Part shown: positions 54,450 to 64,000 of the stretch, piece by piece
How the letters are laid out: each line of letters opens with the position of its first letter
How positions within the stretch are numbered: the first letter of the stretch is position 1
Assembly (NCBI RefSeq): GCF_035046485.1
Contig: NC_085137.1
Coordinates: 13,917,346-13,981,345, forward strand
Direction of reading: 5' to 3'
Origin: Aedes albopictus
Taxonomy: Eukaryota; Arthropoda; Insecta; Diptera; Culicidae
DNA: 64,000 bases
Translations under genes and position numbers: made by a program
Notes under the pieces: generated by a model
Seen by the model: the letters and a program-made list of their open reading frames with translations, nothing else
What the model was told of the DNA's origin: nothing
The model's database searches: none

Positions 54450-55560
54450 TTTGGGACAAAAAATAGTTCCTTTCTAGATTTTTTCGGTGTTCTCCCGAGA
54501 TTTCATAGATTTGGGATTTCTACTAGAGTTCTTAGCAGGATTTCCACAGGAGTTTTTTACGGAGTATCTCCCGGGGGTTTCTTCCAGAGGTTTTCCCGAT
54601 ATGTTTCCAGTGTTTCTCGCTGAATTCCTCCCGGATATCCTTTCAAAGTTTATCCAAAGATCCTTAAGGAATTTCTCTTTGTCATTTTCTGGGATAATAT
54701 CCCAACATTTTCTCCCGGGATTTTTGCGCAAGTTTTTCCAGGGATTTCTTCCAGAGAGAGTTACAGGGAATTTCGTTAGTTATCCCAGTAGACATTCGGA
54801 AAAAATCCTGGGAAAATCCTTACAACAACTCCAGGAGCAACTATTTAGGAAATCCCAAAAAGAAGCATCTTAGAAGAAAGTCTAGGTGAATACAGAGAAA
54901 TTCTGAGGGACCTCCTATGACCAACAGTGAAAGGAATTCTCTTAGAGATATACCGGGAGAAACTCCGAGAGACACTTGTGTCACAAGACACTTCAAAACA
55001 ACAACAAGAACGTTTGGGAAATATTCCTTAAGAAATCCTTGAAGGAGCCCCTAAAGCTCCTGAGGAATCCCAGTATCCCAAATCTCCTATAGCAACTCTG
55101 GGAGAAATCATGGAAAGATCTCTTGGGCAAGTCTTAAGAGGAACACCACCGGAAGAAATCGCGACAAATCTTCAACAGGAATCCCAAGAAAAACTCTTGG
55201 CGAAACTCCACGACAAAATCTTCGATATCCGATATATTCTTAGAAAAACGCTCGTGTAGGTCACAGGATAAATCCTGGTAGAAATTCCACGAAAATGTCT
55301 ATGGACAAAACGCAATCCCATGAAGGACTTTGGGAGCTATACCGGGAAAACCTGTGGAAGAAATTCTGGAAAGAATTTCTGTAGTATTCTTGTAAAAAAA
55401 ACTTCATGAGAAATTGGTCGGTAATCGGGAATCCTGCAAGATTCACAAGGAAGAATTCCGGAAGCAATTATTCGTATCTTGGGAAAATGCTGGTAGGAGT
55501 CCGGAAAAACTTCAAAAACAAAATTTTTGAAAAATGCCAATTCTTACCTCCTTAATCAGT
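54450..55560. repeat. Degenerate repeat block, orientation flip near 54.79 kb
   Basis: Units read as TTCCTCCCGGATATCC and GATTTCTTCCAGAG to about 54780, then as the reverse complement type (AAATCCTGGGAAAATCC, GGAATCCCAGT) to about 55560. The frames at 54487-54873 and 54474-54731 come from these repeats. Confidence 0.65.
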
Positions 55561-55610
55561 TGTCTTGGACTTCCAGAAGCTACGTCCAAAACTTGAGCAA
55601 AATCTATTAA

Positions 55611-55966
55611 GCCTAAGAGGGCGTTCAACAAGCATGAAGTTTGTATGGGAAAACTTGGCCAAATGTATACAGCAGTCTCAAGTTTTCGAGTATTGAGTTG
55701 CGAAGTATTGAGATTTCATTATTGATATTATTTCTTTACATGTAAAAAACATCAATAATGTTTCGGATCACTTTACCTAGGGTACAACTTTTTTCACAGA
55801 CGTCGGATCACTTTGCAGTCTTTGACAAAATTGTTTGATAAATAGTCACATAAGAATACCAAAGGGTTAAATTGTTGATCGCTTAGCTAGCCGGCAAAAA
55901 TCGAATACTTAAGATCTCTGCATACATTTGGCCAAGTTTTCCCATAAAAACTTCAAGCTCTTAGGC
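55611..55966. mobile_element. TTAA-flanked foldback MITE (356 bp)
   Basis: TTAA at 55607-55610 and 55967-55970 borders inverted ends GCCTAAGAG and CTCTTAGGC. The arms pair through GTATGGGAAAACTTGGCCAA and ATGTAT, about 75 bp. The centre holds TCGGATCACTTTGC-type motifs also found in the 22359-22997 element. A TA duplication would fit equally well. Confidence 0.65.
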
Positions 55967-56104
55967 TTAATTAAAGAGCTGTTTTTAGGACAAAATTTTG
56001 TGCAATTCTTATTGAAAGAGTTCTCAAATTTTTGAATAGTTTGTAGGGTATTCTTGGAGTGAAGCTTAGCAAAAATCGTTGAAAAATATCCAACAACACT
56101 AAAT

Positions 56105-56302
56105 AACAAAGCACCCTGGGCAAAGGCACAACCTTGTGATCAGCTTGATTGCTGTCAGTTTAGCCGCATGGCTAAAGAGGTTGCAATGCCTGCTCCCAAA
56201 TTCCACGGTGTATTATGGAAGCTATGAGTTCTTGGACTTACATTGGAGACTTGGCCCCATGACCCCCTTGTGCATCAATAAAATAAAATAAAATAAAATA
56301 AA
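56105..56302 (+). repeat. Retroposon-like 3' end with (AATAA)n tail
   Basis: About 170 bp of GC-richer sequence (CACCCTGGGCAAAGGCACAA to CCTTGTGCATC) is followed by five AATAA-type repeats at 56275-56300. The shape fits a SINE or truncated LINE 3' end. No RNA polymerase III boxes were identified, so the family is open. Confidence 0.35.
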
Positions 56303-57120
56303 ACAACAATAAATAACAAACTTCTCCTAAAATTTGGTGATATTGATAGATACGTCTGAAGAAGAAGCCATGGTAGAGTTACAGTTGAGTAGAATCTGGG
56401 GATATTTTTTTTGGAAAAAAGCTTGCTTATTGTATTTTTAAATATATGCATGTAGGTATGCGTATTGAACATTTAGAGTTTTTGGTGAAATTTCTAAGTA
56501 AGAATCTGTGGAGGTTTTCTTAAATTTGACAAACAATCAAACAAATAAATCGGTTTAAAATTGACTAAGTTTTGGCAAAATATGACTTGCGTAAAAACAA
56601 GAATCGAATGTACCTTCTAACTTAAAGTTTCAAGATTGAGGGTTGATAGATCGTGAGTAATGTCTCGTTATAAATGGATGGGATTTCCGAAATAAAAAGG
56701 CGTTGATATTTCACGAAATATTCATAATAATGTTATAATGTTTTTTTTTTTTAATTTCTCGCATTTCTCGGGTAAAAATTGCATCTGATTTCTTTGTGTA
56801 ATATGTGATAGAAGGCTGCTGTTTATTTTTCAAATGTTCTTAAAACTTGAAAGTCGTGAGCTCCCCTGGATTCGAATGACATAAAAAGAGAAACCTATGA
56901 GTTTGAACCAAAAATATTGAGATATAGAGATGGCGCAAATGCCTCAAAGTTGAATTTTCGATTAATAAAACGATGCTCCCGTTTTTGAATGCCACTACTT
57001 TTTCAAATTTCAATCGATTACACATTAATCACATTAATTTTCGTATAAACTTGTAGACATTAACTTTTCCCTAAGTCTTGTAAAATATGAGTGTTTCAAG
57101 ATTTTATTAAAAACTTCTTC
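56303..57120. other. Unassigned AT-rich sequence
   Basis: Poly-T near 56741 and scattered stops. No repeat or gene recognised. Confidence 0.3.
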
Positions 57121-57363
57121 TTCGAATGAGTGTAATCAGTTTTGTATCTTTTGATTCTGCCCTATTTTCCATATCCTTTGACAGATACGCTTATTTCGAC
57201 TACCACTTGTAATCTTCCTCAACAACAACAGTTATCCACACACTGAGTGGATAACTGACGCTGACGAAGATTACAAGTGGTAGTCGAAATACGCGTATCT
57301 GTCAAAGGATAAGCGAAGTATGGCGGATTTAAATGGTACAAAACTGATTACACTTATTCGAAG
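57121..57363. mobile_element. 243-bp hairpin element
   Basis: The arms pair from TTCGAATGAGTGTAATCAGT (57121) with its complement ending near 57362, through CCTTTGACAGATACGC, TTTCGACTACCACTTGTAAT and the inner stem GTTATCCAC / GTGGATAAC (57231-57239 and 57247-57255). Pairing is imperfect in places, with an unpaired stretch near 57150-57172. The TTTGACAGATACG motif also occurs at 4190. Non-coding. Confidence 0.7.
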
Positions 57364-58036
57364 AGAGGGATAAAGAGAGATTTTCTAAAAAAAGATTGAA
57401 AATCGGTGGAAAATTGTAAAAGCTATGGCACGTTTGGGGCGTTTGTGACACCTCTAAATCACAATATTTTTGGCATAAGCTCACAGATCTCCAGAATCTA
57501 GCATACAAATGTCAGGTTTCAAGAACGTTTCTAAAATAAGCCGCAGTTCACTGAAGCGTCATTTCTTGTGAACTTCTTGGAGTTTTATAAAAACATGTTA
57601 ACCCAATTGAAATTTTATTTACTCACAAAATAAGTGCATTTTTTCAGTAAATTACGTTGAAACAATGTGAAAGACTTTCAGACAGAAAGTCCATCCACCA
57701 AAAATTTCATTTGGTGTTTTCAAAAACAAAAACAAAAATATTCACCACAATGAATCAAACAATTGTTCGTACAGCAAATTTTTGTCATAATTTCATTTTT
57801 ATTTAAATGCTTACTACTTTTTAAAGGTGAGTCAAATCACCTGAAAATGTAACCCTGAGTTATCTATATATTGAAGATTATTTGCTGAAATTTTGAGTAA
57901 AATTAGATAAAAATTCAAAAAAAAATATGAAATTTTTAGTAAAACTTGAAAGATTTTTGAACAAATTTATAAAGCATTATATCTCTATGTGTACTTGAAG
58001 ACACATTTTCATTTTTTTTTGTGTTACAGCCTAAGA
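57364..58036. other. Unassigned AT-rich sequence
   Basis: No gene or element recognised. Confidence 0.3.
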
Positions 58037-58059
58037 TGAAAGCATTAGGGTTTAATATT

Positions 58060-58265
58060 GATGTGATGTGATGTGATGTAAAGCCACCACCAGTGCAGGA
58101 CTTGCCATGTCGTACGGTTCTCTTAATAGCCAGATCAAAATGTTGGACAGTCAGTATATTCCCAATTTTGTTGTATGAAGGGCCAAAAGGGAGTGTGGAC
58201 CCATATGTACTTTGACAAATGCGCAATCCACTTCAAGGGCAGAGAATCTCCTTTCAACAAAATGT
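58060..58265 (-). mobile_element. Short 5'-truncated retroposed insertion
   Basis: A 206-bp insert is flanked by a 23-bp direct repeat (TGAAAGCATTAGGG, then TTTAATATT) at 58037-58059 and 58266-58288. Read on the minus strand it ends in a TCACA-type tail (ATCAC repeats, plus-strand 58060-58080). The long duplication and repeat tail indicate target-primed reverse transcription, so this is the 3' end of a LINE or a SINE. The parent family is not recognised. Confidence 0.7.
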
Positions 58266-58288
58266 TGAAAGCATTAGGGTTTAATATT

Positions 58289-59229
58289 CACTACAAAAAT
58301 ATAAATAATCTGAATAAGTTCAGAGTGTTTTTTTTAATAATTTTATCATATTTTTATCAATGAAAGTGCCAAGTGTTTTCAACTTCTTAAAACTCTTTTA
58401 TTGTTGAGTGTTTAAGCAGGACCTACAAAACTACATATGCAGAGGTCTTATGCATTGTTCGTTCTATTACCGCACTTTCATTAGTGGAAAACGTTTGGCT
58501 GATTATATATGCAAAATATGGTAAATTTATTAACATCGTCAACTACATAAACTACATAAACAGATTATTCACTTTTTTTTGTAGTGAACAAATTAAACCT
58601 AACAAGATTGCGTATTTAATGATCATGTGTTAGTATTCCCTAAGAAAAGTTTGAAAATATTTCATCCAATATTCTTTGAGATAGGTATAGAGTATTGAAA
58701 TTTGGTTGAATAAACCGTCAAGCTTTACTAAAAGTTCTATAACTTTCAGAAAACTTTTTCGATCTTGCTCAAAATTTGACCAATGAAGCTTCAATATAGT
58801 TTATTTTTAATTAAATTTCAGCATTTTTTATTGACGTATTAAAAGTTGTAAACATTGAATGACAAAATATTATGGCGAAAAAATTGTTGTACGGACAATT
58901 GTTTGATACACTGTAGATTCAACTACAATTGGGATAAGAGATTACTACCTGTTACAAACTACATGTACAAGCTCTAAGGAATCATAGGTGTCTGATATCG
59001 CTTCAGAGACTATGTCAAATATATTTATATGTATTAGTTCTTCCAAACTCCCACGTGAATTCTCCAGGAAATTTATCTAGGAGTAACGATGCAACAATAT
59101 ATATTACAGGATTTTGTCGGAAAACGCCTTTTCAGTAATATCCTAGGAAATTGAACTAATCCAGAAATGTTCTAAATAGATGAGCAATGAATTGATTGCA
59201 TTAGTGAACATTAAGTAACTACATTATTA
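58289..59229. other. Unassigned AT-rich sequence
   Basis: No coding region or repeat recognised. Confidence 0.3.
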
Positions 59230-61650
59230 AGAAAGATGCCTGCTAATGCTTGGGAATGTCTGATCTACATGTTTACGCTACCATCATCATCCTCGCTGCC
59301 ACCTCCGCCAACGACCGACCAAAAGCTGAAGCATCACCACACCATGCATGCAATTGTAATCTACATATACACACTTAACCGTGATCAGTTTACCCGCGTC
59401 CCTTCTGCGTTTCTACCGCACGCCTTTGAGCGCGCGCTCGGAGATGGTATCATAATAATAAATTCAAATTTAACTTACAATGACAATTCATTCCAGCATT
59501 TGTTCTTCGTTCTTCGTCAGCAGCGCGCCGTGATGAATATCGCTATCGCCTTGCCAAAGCAGTTGAAGCAGCAACAACAGCCCGGGCTAGTAATATTCCT
59601 CTGCTGTTGCGTCCTCCCGGTTGTTGATAACATAGTCGCTGAGATAATCAAACAAAATTTGCTCCCGCGTTCCAAGAGCCTAGATACAACACACAGAGCG
59701 CTCTGGCTCCTCTCCCAATCACAATATCATATGGGGTATGTCTCTAATGCATGATGGTCATAATTGTATATTAGCCTAGGCAGCAGAAGAGTAACATATA
59801 CACACAGCAAGCAAAAGAGTGTTTTTGAAGTTAGTACATTCTAAAAATAGCGCACAAAACCAACCAACACACAAAACACACGTTTATGGGTTCGAAAACT
59901 CACATTGCCATCTGAACACCGAGTCGGGGAGAGGCCAAATGAAGACGACAACCGACGACGACGTCGACGACGAGGGGCCAGATGTTGAGTGGTGCCGTCC
60001 TTTTTTTCGAGAATTGGAATAATTGTGCCCCGTCTTTCACTCTTTCTCTTCACTTTGTGCGTTGAAAGCGATCTTCTTGAGCGTTGATTTCGTTTCCTTT
60101 CTTCGGAACGATCCGAACCAACCACTGCTGAATGAAGCTCCTTTGTGCAATTGACGAAAACGGATAACACACTGGTAAATGGTAATATGCACTTTTTGTT
60201 ATTTCGGCTTTCAACTGTTGCCAATGGTCAAAAAATTCCAGCCCCAGACCGTCACATGTGTGCACGCGTGACAGTCACGCCCTTTTCGTCGATCACCGCA
60301 AATTGCTCCGCCGCGCTTCACTGAGCAACGCCAAGAATCTTCTTCACATGACTGAATCGAATGTGTGGTTCCAATCAACTATTTAGTCATCACCAGCCAG
60401 AAGCGACGTTGATATTCGTACTAATTCCTCTTTGGAGGCTAATTCAATCACCACACAGAATTGGAATGGATGCTGCACTCTAGAACTCTTCAACCATCAA
60501 TTACTTCCACCATCGAGTCACGTCGCTCTTCAACGCTTCAAGAACTGCGACCTGCGACGAAGTGGGACACGCGCGGGACTCCCTTCTGACAATATAATGC
60601 TCTCTAAGGCCACCAGCAAATTTGCACTAGCACTCTGTACCCAGTAACACACTTTAGAAGCAACAATCAGCACGTTCACATTAGTCAGCGTTCTAACACG
60701 AAATGCCTCGTTTCGTCCAAAGCATCTAGTATTAAGCCCTTACAGCAGCAACAGCACCAGCAGCGCGCGCTTAGGAGAAGAGAAGCAGCGCGCGAACATT
60801 TTCATCCGTGAGGGAACACATCACCATATGAGCAGCACCAGCCAGCCAGCAGCAGAAGGCAACGGGCAGATCAACAGACAGGCACAGAACGAAGAAGAAA
60901 ACATCATCCAACTAACTTATATAAACAACGGGATACAACCCTGCGCGTCCCTGGATGGTGTGAGGGGGCGGCGGCGAGGGTCGGGAGGTTCGTTTAGTAC
61001 ACGCGCTACAACACTGACGCCCGCCTATTAGCCGCTGTTGCCCTCGACGCGTACTAACCTACTAAGTGTGGAACCCGTCCCGACCAGCAGCAGCAGCAGC
61101 AACGATCTAACCAACCGTCATCACTGCAGGCGATCATCGCCAGCCGACCACCACCATCAAGAACACGCGATTCAAAAAGCCGCCTCAAGATTCTAACAAT
61201 CATTCCCCGAGTCGCCGCCCGACGAGCCGCAGCTGAGTGTGTTTGTGTCGAATCGATGCAACCTCCTAAGCGCGGTGATGCAACGGGCGCTGCGCTGCTG
61301 TGTGTACTAAACCGCGGCTTAAGTGCACTAGTAGTTGATGCATCGATCCCGTTCGTAGTTTTGCTCCCATGGCATTGATATTCTCGCTCTCGCGCGATCG
61401 CGGCGTGCTTGCTAAGGCAGGCACTAGCTACTCTCCGATGCGATGGTTCGGATTCTAATCGTCGCTCATTTTCAACTATGGTCATAAACAAACGATCGCC
61501 TCGCCACCGCCGCACCACAATCATCATCGTCATCATCGGAAGGATGCCCGAGTTGTGCAATGTACCAGTGAAAGACACGGTGCGGCTCCATCGATGCTGG
61601 GGAGATCATGTGATCAAGAACATAATTAGGTGGCGTTTTTGATCGGATTG
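59230..61650. other. Longest repeat-poor, GC-richer block (host-like)
   Basis: No transposon signature over about 2.4 kb. Trinucleotide runs (CAG, CAA, GAC, TCA) are frequent. On the minus strand an initiator-like CTCAGTGAAG lies at about 60319-60328, and sequence downstream reads like an untranslated leader to a donor-like GTGAGT (59898-59903 complement). TATATAAAC/TTTATATAA lies at 60917-60926. Open frames of 172 (59236-59754 plus), 127 (59841-60224 minus) and 174 codons (61054-61578 minus) are low complexity and motif-free, so I do not call them genes. Best guess: promoter or 5' untranslated region of a host gene off to the left, or an enhancer. Confidence 0.35.
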
Positions 61651-61750
61651 TGGTCCGTATTTCTCTTGTCACGTTTTAATTTTCCTGATTAATACAATAT
61701 GTCTATAAGTATGATTGTACTGTACACAAAGCCCCAATATGCTCGTCATA

Positions 61751-62002
61751 TTAAGGACAAACGTCTTAAAACCCCGCTTCAACAGTGCATCAGAACTTCT
61801 GACGCACAAATCGCAAGAAGCAAGCTTCAATCAATAATGCATTTTATTATTCTGTTCTTGCTCACTTGTAATAAGCTTAAAATAAGAAGCTCAGGTGCGC
61901 TAATTTTGTTTACGAAGAGATTTGTGCCCTAAAAATCGTGAGTAGGTGCCAAAGTTGGCCATTGTGACGGTTATTTTGGGTTTCTAACAAATCTGTCCTT
62001 AA
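61751..62002. mobile_element. TTAA-flanked piggyBac-like MITE, second copy
   Basis: Same 252-bp element as at 9152-9403: TTAAGGACAAACGTCTT at the left, GTCCTTAA at the right, and shared CAGTGCATCAGAACT, GAAGCAAGCTTCA and GTGAGTAGGTGCCAAAG. The two copies are about 85 percent alike by eye. Confidence 0.8.
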
Positions 62003-62412
62003 GTGAATTGTATATTTTTTCCTATGATTTTTGATAACCTAAACGAATTTTTCACTCTGTACTGCATAAACTCTCTTTACGTATTCACTATACGTAGAAT
62101 TTTTGGGAAAAAATCCATGTTCTGACACATAATTTTAATTAGATATACTCTACACGGCTTCTCTAATTATGTTTGTGCTACTCCATGGATTTATATCCGC
62201 GAACAATGTGTGTGTTTTAAGGTGTTTTCAGGGCACTAGCTCTACGTGAAAATTATAAACCACCCATAAATTTTATACGAAATGCAATTGCAATTGATAC
62301 CAGAGATCCCTGTACTTATTTAACCCATAAATGCCCGAATTATGCTTCAATCATGGATACACATTTGATTTTTTTCTGGTGTATCTCAAAACCATAAGTT
62401 ATAAAGTTATAA
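62003..62412. other. Unassigned AT-rich sequence
   Basis: No gene or repeat recognised. Confidence 0.3.
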
Positions 62413-62545
62413 GGGGCCGTCCACATACCACGTGGACAGGAAAATCATGGTTTTTGACCCCCTCCCCCCTCCCCGTGGACTAGCGTGGACTTTTCATTGA
62501 CCCCTACCCCGCTCCCTCAATGTCCACGTGGACATCCGAAAAAAA
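62413..62545. repeat. MITE fragment, GGGGCCGTCCACAT type
   Basis: GGCCGTCCACATACCACGTG at the left and TGTCCACGTGGACAT at the right are inverted, with a C-rich centre (CCCCCTCCCCCCTCCCC). The layout resembles mosquito MITEs with GTCCACGTGGAC ends, but the outer borders are unclear. Confidence 0.5.
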
Positions 62546-62579
62546 AATTTTCTTCAATAAACGGAAAAGTTTCTGTCTT

Positions 62580-64000
62580 TCTCGTACATTAAGTGTACCG
62601 GAAAGGCTATATGTTTACTCCAAAAATGACTTTTTGATAGAAGGCCCGGAGGGTCAAGTCACATATACCAATCAACTCAGCTCGACGAATTGAGGTGATG
62701 TCTGTGTGTGTGTATGTGTGTGTGTGTGTATGTGTGTGTACAAAAAAACTCACATCACTTTTTGGCAGTAAACCTCAACCGATTTTAATGACCGACGGTT
62801 CATTCGACGCGGCATCTGGTCCCATTGTTTCCTATTGAAAATGGTTCGGATCGGTCCAGCCGTTCCGGAGATATGGCCAATTAGGTGTTCCGGAACGGTA
62901 CCCCAGTATGCGGCCAAATATAAAAGTGAAACAAACACATGCATGCGACACATCAAACCGCGGCATTTTCGATAACCTGATGAGCGGTAAGCAGGAAAAT
63001 TGTCTCTGATCATATCTGAACCGGTAATGTTCCGGAACCGGTTCCGGACATCCCGCCGGAAGTGGCCAAATATAAAAGTGGAACAAACCCATGCATGCGA
63101 CACATCAAACCACGGCATTTTCGATAATCTGATGAACGGTAAGCAGGTTAATAGTCTCAGACCATTTCTGAACCAGTAGTGTTCCGGAACCGGTTCTGGG
63201 TGTCCCGCCGGAAGTGGCCAAATATAGAAATGTACCAAACTCATGCATGCGACACATCAAACCACGGCATTTTCGATAACCCGATGAGCGGTAAGCAGGA
63301 AAATTGTCTCAGACCATATCTGAACTGGTAGTGTTCCGGAACCGGTTCCGAACGTCCCGCCGGAAGTGGCCAAATATGAAAGTGGAACAAACCCATGCAT
63401 GCGACACATCAAACCACGGCATTTTCGATAATCTGATGACGGTAAGCAGGTTAATAGTCTCAGACCATTTCTGAACCAGTAGTGTTCCGGAACCGGTTCT
63501 GTGTGTCCCGCCGGAAGTGGCCAAATATAAAAGTGATTCAAACTCATGCATGCGACACATCAAACCACGGCATTTTCGATAACCTGATGAACAATAAGCA
63601 GGAAAATAGTCTCAGACCATATCTGAACCGGTAATGTTCCGGAACCGGATCTAAGTATCCTGCCGAAATGGTCAAATCTTAAAGTGAACCAAACCCATAC
63701 ATGCGTCACATCAAAGAGCGGTTTTTTCGATTACCTAATGAACGGCCAGCAAATATTTCGGAATCGGTTTTGAGTGGCCGGAAGTGGCCATATGTAAAAG
63801 TGATCCAAATCCAGGCATGTGACACATCAAATCGTAGCTTTTACGATAACCTGATGAATGGTTAGCAAGAAAGTAGCCTTAGATCACATTAGAAACAACT
63901 GGTAGTGTTCCAAAACCGGTTCCGAGTTCCGCCGGAATTGTCATACCATGCATGCGACACATCATTTTGCAGCGTTTTTGGTATCCCGATGAACAGTTAA
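62580..64000 (-). mobile_element. Repeat-array element, copy 5, runs off the window
   Basis: The left end is the family terminus in reverse: CTTTCTCGTACATTAAGTGT, the hairpin GTACATTAAGTGTAC (62584-62598) and GGCTATATGTT. A GT/ATGT microsatellite follows (62701-62740), then CCCATTGTTTCCTATTGAAA. At least six tandem monomers follow. The phrase GGCCAAATAT or its variant starts at 62912, 63064, 63216, 63368, 63519 and 63671, so the period is 151-152 bp. Each unit has GTTCCGGAACCGGTTC, CATGCATGCGACACATCAAA and CGATAACCTGATGA. Later units lose about 37 bp. Frames of 164, 96 and 86 codons are repeat shadows. Confidence 0.7.

Noticed and set aside
59236..59754. 172-codon open frame, plus strand
   Set aside because: Low-complexity Ser/Pro/His/Gln content, no domain, no splice or promoter context; trinucleotide runs explain the absence of stops.
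59841..60224. 127-codon open frame, minus strand
   Set aside because: Arg-rich stretch comes from (GAC)n repeats; a leader-like non-coding reading fits at least as well.
61054..61578. 174-codon open frame, minus strand
   Set aside because: Contains runs from CAG and CAT repeats (poly-Cys, Met-rich), no motif, and an opposing frame of similar quality overlaps it.
62750..63563. Frames with repeated HFYIWPLPAGHPEPVPEHY-like peptide
   Set aside because: Direct by-product of the 152-bp non-coding monomer (period not always a multiple of three, and similar frames open in other phases).
62880..64000. CRISPR array
   Set aside because: Monomers are about 152 bp and similar throughout, without short repeats separated by unique spacers; eukaryotic context.

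Overview
The window looks like transposon-dense, mostly non-coding mosquito DNA, and an Aedes is by far the best fit (Ae. aegypti more likely than Ae. albopictus, but sequence alone does not settle it). The main reasons are Feilai-type tRNA-derived SINEs with good A and B boxes (5764-5998, 7214-7497, 9062-9540), an RTE-clade retroposon with the peptide style of mosquito RTE elements, a BEL/Pao element, a Ty1/copia element, and many small TA- or TTAA-flanked inverted-repeat elements nested in one another. I found no complete host protein-coding gene. The window is best read as intergenic or long-intron sequence.

Layout. 0-10 kb: a 982-bp terminal-inverted-repeat (TIR) element, small foldback elements, an RTE 3' fragment, a complete SINE, a 1.8-kb TIR element with an internal tandem array and a nested SINE, and a SINE split by a TTAA element. 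10-20 kb: several copies of one non-coding family built on tandem monomers of about 152 bp. One copy carries a solo copia-type LTR. TA-flanked MITEs lie between them. 20-28 kb: a piggyBac-like MITE, two foldback elements with arms of roughly 300 bp, and a decayed RTE element (endonuclease plus RT) in two complementary pieces. 30-34.6 kb: Tc1-like ends and a 5' part of a copia element (gag to early integrase). 34.76-41.67 kb: a complete BEL/Pao retrotransposon on the minus strand, with 505-bp LTRs that look identical, a GTATT target duplication, a tRNA-Tyr-like primer site and one uninterrupted 1772-codon ORF. 42-46.7 kb: three DNA elements nested in one another. 47-56 kb: degenerate oligonucleotide repeats, palindromic MITEs and a MITE inside a MITE with an 8-bp duplication. 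57-64 kb: a 243-bp hairpin, a short retroposed insertion with a 23-bp duplication, a repeat-poor GC-richer block (59.2-61.65 kb), and another 152-bp array that runs off the right edge.

Only the BEL polyprotein looks intact enough to be functional. The copia and RTE coding regions are broken. Repeat-poor islands with trinucleotide runs (about 4.9-5.7, 12.2-13.3, 20.2-20.8, 28.7-29.3, 29.7-30.1, 50.0-50.8 and 59.2-61.65 kb) are the most host-like sequence and could hold promoters, untranslated exons or enhancers, but none can be assigned to a gene from sequence alone.
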